Shown one piece after another: positions 5,698 through 7,499 of a stretch of DNA of 7,499 bases. Source of the DNA: Ectothiorhodospiraceae bacterium (GTDB lineage Bacteria; Pseudomonadota; Gammaproteobacteria; Thiohalomonadales; Thiohalomonadaceae); the NCBI GenBank assembly GCA_007125455.1, contig SLDE01000251.1, forward strand, positions 1-7,499, given 5' to 3'. The position numbers and the translations under genes were made by a program. The notes beneath the pieces are model-generated. The model saw only the letters and a program-made list of their open reading frames with translations, was not told the origin of the DNA and searched no databases. Each line of letters begins with the position of its first letter. Position 1 is the stretch's first letter.

Positions 5698-7365
5698 TTA
5701 CTTGTTTTCCATCTGTTCCTTGAGCAGATCACCCAGGGTTGGGTTGATCGGCGCAGAACGCTTGTAGTCCTGAATAGCTTCGTGTTCGTCGTCGCTATCC
5801 TTGGCCTTGATAGAGAGGTTGATGGTGCGGTTTTTACGGTCGATACCAATGAACTTGGCTTCAATCGCTTCACCTTCCTTCAACACACTGCGGGCATCCT
5901 CAATGCGATCCTGGGAGATCTCGGAGGCACGCAGGTAACCTTCGACCTCATCGCCCAGCTTGATGATGGCGCCCTTAGCGTCAACTTCACCCACGGTACC
6001 GTTGATGATGCTGCCCTTGGGGTTAGCAGACATGAAGTCGGAGATTGGATCCTGCTCCATCTGCTTGATACCCAGGGAGATGCGCTCACGCTCGGGATCG
6101 ATGGCGAGGATAACCGCTTCAACTTCGTCGCCCTTCTTGAAGTTGTGTACCACGTCTTCAGCGGAGTCACTCCAGGAGATGTCGGACATGTGAACCAGAC
6201 CGTCGATACCACCCTCAAGACCGATAAAGATACCAAAGTCGGTAATGGACTTGATGTTACCGGAGACCTTGTCGCCCTTGTTATGGGTAGCAGCGAAATG
6301 TTCCCAAGGATTGGCAACGCACTGCTTCATGCCCAGGGAGATACGACGGCGCTCGGCGTCGATATCCAGCACCATGACCTCGGTCTCGTCGCCCAGCTGC
6401 ACGACCTTGGAGGGATGGATGTTCTTGTTGGTCCAATCCATCTCGGAGACATGTACCAGGCCTTCGACACCCTCTTCGATCTCGACAAAGCAGCCGTAAT
6501 CGGTGAGGTTGGTGACGGTACCGAACAGGCGGGTGCCCTCCGGGTAACGGCGGGTGATATCTTCCCACGGATCGTCGCCCATCTGCTTGAGGCCGAGGGA
6601 GACACGGTTGCGCTCGCGGTCGAACTTGAGGACCTTGACATCGATCTCGTCGCCCACATTGACGATCTCGCTGGGGTGCTTAACGCGCTTCCAGGCCATG
6701 TCGGTAATGTGCAGCAGGCCATCGATACCACCGAGGTCGACAAAGGCGCCGTAGTCGGTGAGGTTCTTGACGATACCCTTAACCACCTGGCCATCCTGCA
6801 GGCTGGCGAGCAGCGCTTCGCGCTCTTCACTGGTCTCGGTTTCAACCACCGCGCGGCGGGAAACAACCACGTTGTTACGCTTGCGATCGAGCTTGATAAC
6901 CTTGAATTCCAGGTCCTTGCCTTCGAGGTAGGCGGTATCGCGTACTGGACGTACGTCGACCAGGGAACCGGGCAGGAAGGCGCGGATGTCCTTGAGCTCG
7001 ACGGTGAAGCCGCCCTTGACCTTGTCGATAATGCGACCGGTCACGGTCTCGTCGGCGTCGTGAGCCTTCTCCAGGCGGGTCCAGGATTCGGCACGCTTGG
7101 CCTTTTCGCGGGACAGGCGGGTTGCACCGAAGCCATCTTCAACCGCTTCCAGTGCCACATCGACGCTATCGCCGACGGCCACTTCGATCTCGCCGCTCTC
7201 GTTACGGAACTGCTCGACCGGGATCATGCCTTCAGATTTGAGGCCGGCATTGACGACAACAACATCGGAGCCTATGGAGACAACGACGCCGGATACAATG
7301 GAGCCCGGACGCATCTGGGTAGTAACAAGGCTCTCTTCAAAAAGTTCTGCAAAGCTTTCGCTCAT
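5698..7365 (-). CDS. rpsA: 30S ribosomal protein S1
   Basis: Binds mRNA on the small ribosomal subunit and unfolds it for initiation. The 555-aa product (E. coli 557) has six S1 RNA-binding domains at about 20-86, 105-171, 192-260, 277-347, 364-434 and 451-520. The first two are the divergent ribosome-docking pair; domains 3-6 carry the classic pattern (for example VKGIVKNLTDYGAFVDLGGIDGLLHITDM at about 195-223). The ATG at 7365 (MSESFAELFEESL) matches E. coli MTESFAQLFEESL; a longer reading from 7416 would add 17 unrelated residues. Only a weak AGG, about 10 bases upstream, is present, as expected for a message that S1 itself controls: E. coli rpsA also lacks a strong Shine-Dalgarno and is repressed by free S1. 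The tail TLGDLLKEQMENK resembles pseudomonad rather than enteric S1. Stop TAA. The usual upstream neighbour cmk is not visible. Confidence 0.98.
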   Translation of the reverse strand: MSESFAELFEESLVTTQMRPGSIVSGVVVSIGSDVVVVNAGLKSEGMIPVEQFRNESGEIEVAVGDSVDVALEAVEDGFGATRLSREKAKRAESWTRLEKAHDADETVTGRIIDKVKGGFTVELKDIRAFLPGSLVDVRPVRDTAYLEGKDLEFKVIKLDRKRNNVVVSRRAVVETETSEEREALLASLQDGQVVKGIVKNLTDYGAFVDLGGIDGLLHITDMAWKRVKHPSEIVNVGDEIDVKVLKFDRERNRVSLGLKQMGDDPWEDITRRYPEGTRLFGTVTNLTDYGCFVEIEEGVEGLVHVSEMDWTNKNIHPSKVVQLGDETEVMVLDIDAERRRISLGMKQCVANPWEHFAATHNKGDKVSGNIKSITDFGIFIGLEGGIDGLVHMSDISWSDSAEDVVHNFKKGDEVEAVILAIDPERERISLGIKQMEQDPISDFMSANPKGSIINGTVGEVDAKGAIIKLGDEVEGYLRASEISQDRIEDARSVLKEGEAIEAKFIGIDRKNRTINLSIKAKDSDDEHEAIQDYKRSAPINPTLGDLLKEQMENK

Positions 7366-7384
7366 CGCTTGGTAACCTGAAAGT

Positions 7385-7423
7385 AAAAAACCGCGTTGCC
7401 CCAAAACTGCCAGCAAGGCGGGT
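7385..7423 (-). terminator. Terminator-like hairpin in the rpsA leader
   Basis: On the minus strand, bases 7423-7413 pair with 7399-7389 (9 of 11 positions, two mismatches: a CCGC/GCGG block and a TTGC/GCAA block). The loop is 13 bases, and six T's follow directly (7390-7385, overlapping the foot of the stem). The shape is that of an intrinsic terminator, but it ends only 19 bases before the rpsA ATG, leaving no room for a promoter after it. It would therefore have to act as an attenuator or a partial terminator of upstream transcription, or be a fortuitous fold. Confidence 0.45.
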
Positions 7424-7440
7424 TGTATGATTGTGAATCT

Positions 7441-7460
7441 GTACCTGCATCGACAGGTAC
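7441..7460. repeat. 7-bp hairpin upstream of rpsA
   Basis: GTACCTG at 7441-7447 and CAGGTAC at 7454-7460 form a perfect stem with a 6-base loop, about 75 bases before the rpsA start. No T-tract follows. It could be part of the structured rpsA leader, or an operator-like palindrome if the rpsA promoter lies here. No clear promoter was recognised in 7381-7499. Confidence 0.5.
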
Positions 7461-7499
7461 CCCGTTACTGCCTCAGACCATGCCACCCTGAAGTGTGCA

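Noticed and set aside
5782..7380. Long plus-strand open frame (532 codons) opposite rpsA
   Set aside because: Antisense mirror of the repeated S1 domains: the repeats produce repeated GDLV/VGNV-like segments. No independent coding signal or start context.
7366..7416. Extended rpsA start at 7416, adding 17 residues
   Set aside because: The extra residues (MLAVLGQRGFLLSGYQA) have no counterpart in S1 proteins and run through the leader hairpin; the ATG at 7365 matches the family N-terminus.

Overview
The window is a compact, ordinary block of gammaproteobacterial housekeeping genes. All seven real genes lie on the minus strand. In transcription order (right to left) they are rpsA (ribosomal protein S1), ihfB (IHF beta), lapA and lapB (lipopolysaccharide assembly and quality control), prfB (release factor RF2, with its programmed frameshift), lysS (lysyl-tRNA synthetase) and mtfA (zinc metallopeptidase). 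The proteins resemble E. coli homologues almost end to end. However, the tail of S1 (ending TLGDLLKEQMENK) and the placement of prfB directly after lapB differ from the enteric arrangement. I infer a gammaproteobacterium outside the Enterobacterales, perhaps nearer the pseudomonad or purple-sulfur side; the exact lineage cannot be read from this sequence.

Region by region on the minus strand: 7499-7366 is the rpsA leader, with a terminator-like hairpin plus T-tract just before the start codon. rpsA occupies 7365-5698. A 67-base gap with a perfect 10-bp hairpin leads to ihfB (5630-5313). A 112-base gap with a short direct repeat precedes lapA (5200-4907), whose stop overlaps the lapB start (TGATG). 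lapB ends at 3768. A 101-base gap with nested inverted repeats precedes prfB (3666-2568). A 104-base gap with a perfect 12-bp hairpin precedes lysS (2463-952). mtfA (965 or 992 to 183) overlaps the end of lysS. The last 182 bases (182-1) hold no gene; they are more AT-rich and carry three 11-bp-phased TTTAG repeats.

Functionally, four genes serve translation or nucleoid structure (rpsA, prfB, lysS, ihfB). lapA/lapB form an inner-membrane module that tunes LPS synthesis. mtfA is a cytosolic peptidase linked in E. coli to control of the glucose PTS repressor Mlc. The most notable item is the RF2 autoregulatory +1 frameshift, with the same AGGGGG-TAT-CTT-TGA-C signal as E. coli; in-frame gene calling would lose the first 33 residues. 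I see no new defence, mobile or metabolic system. The remaining points of interest are unexplained intergenic RNA or DNA structures.
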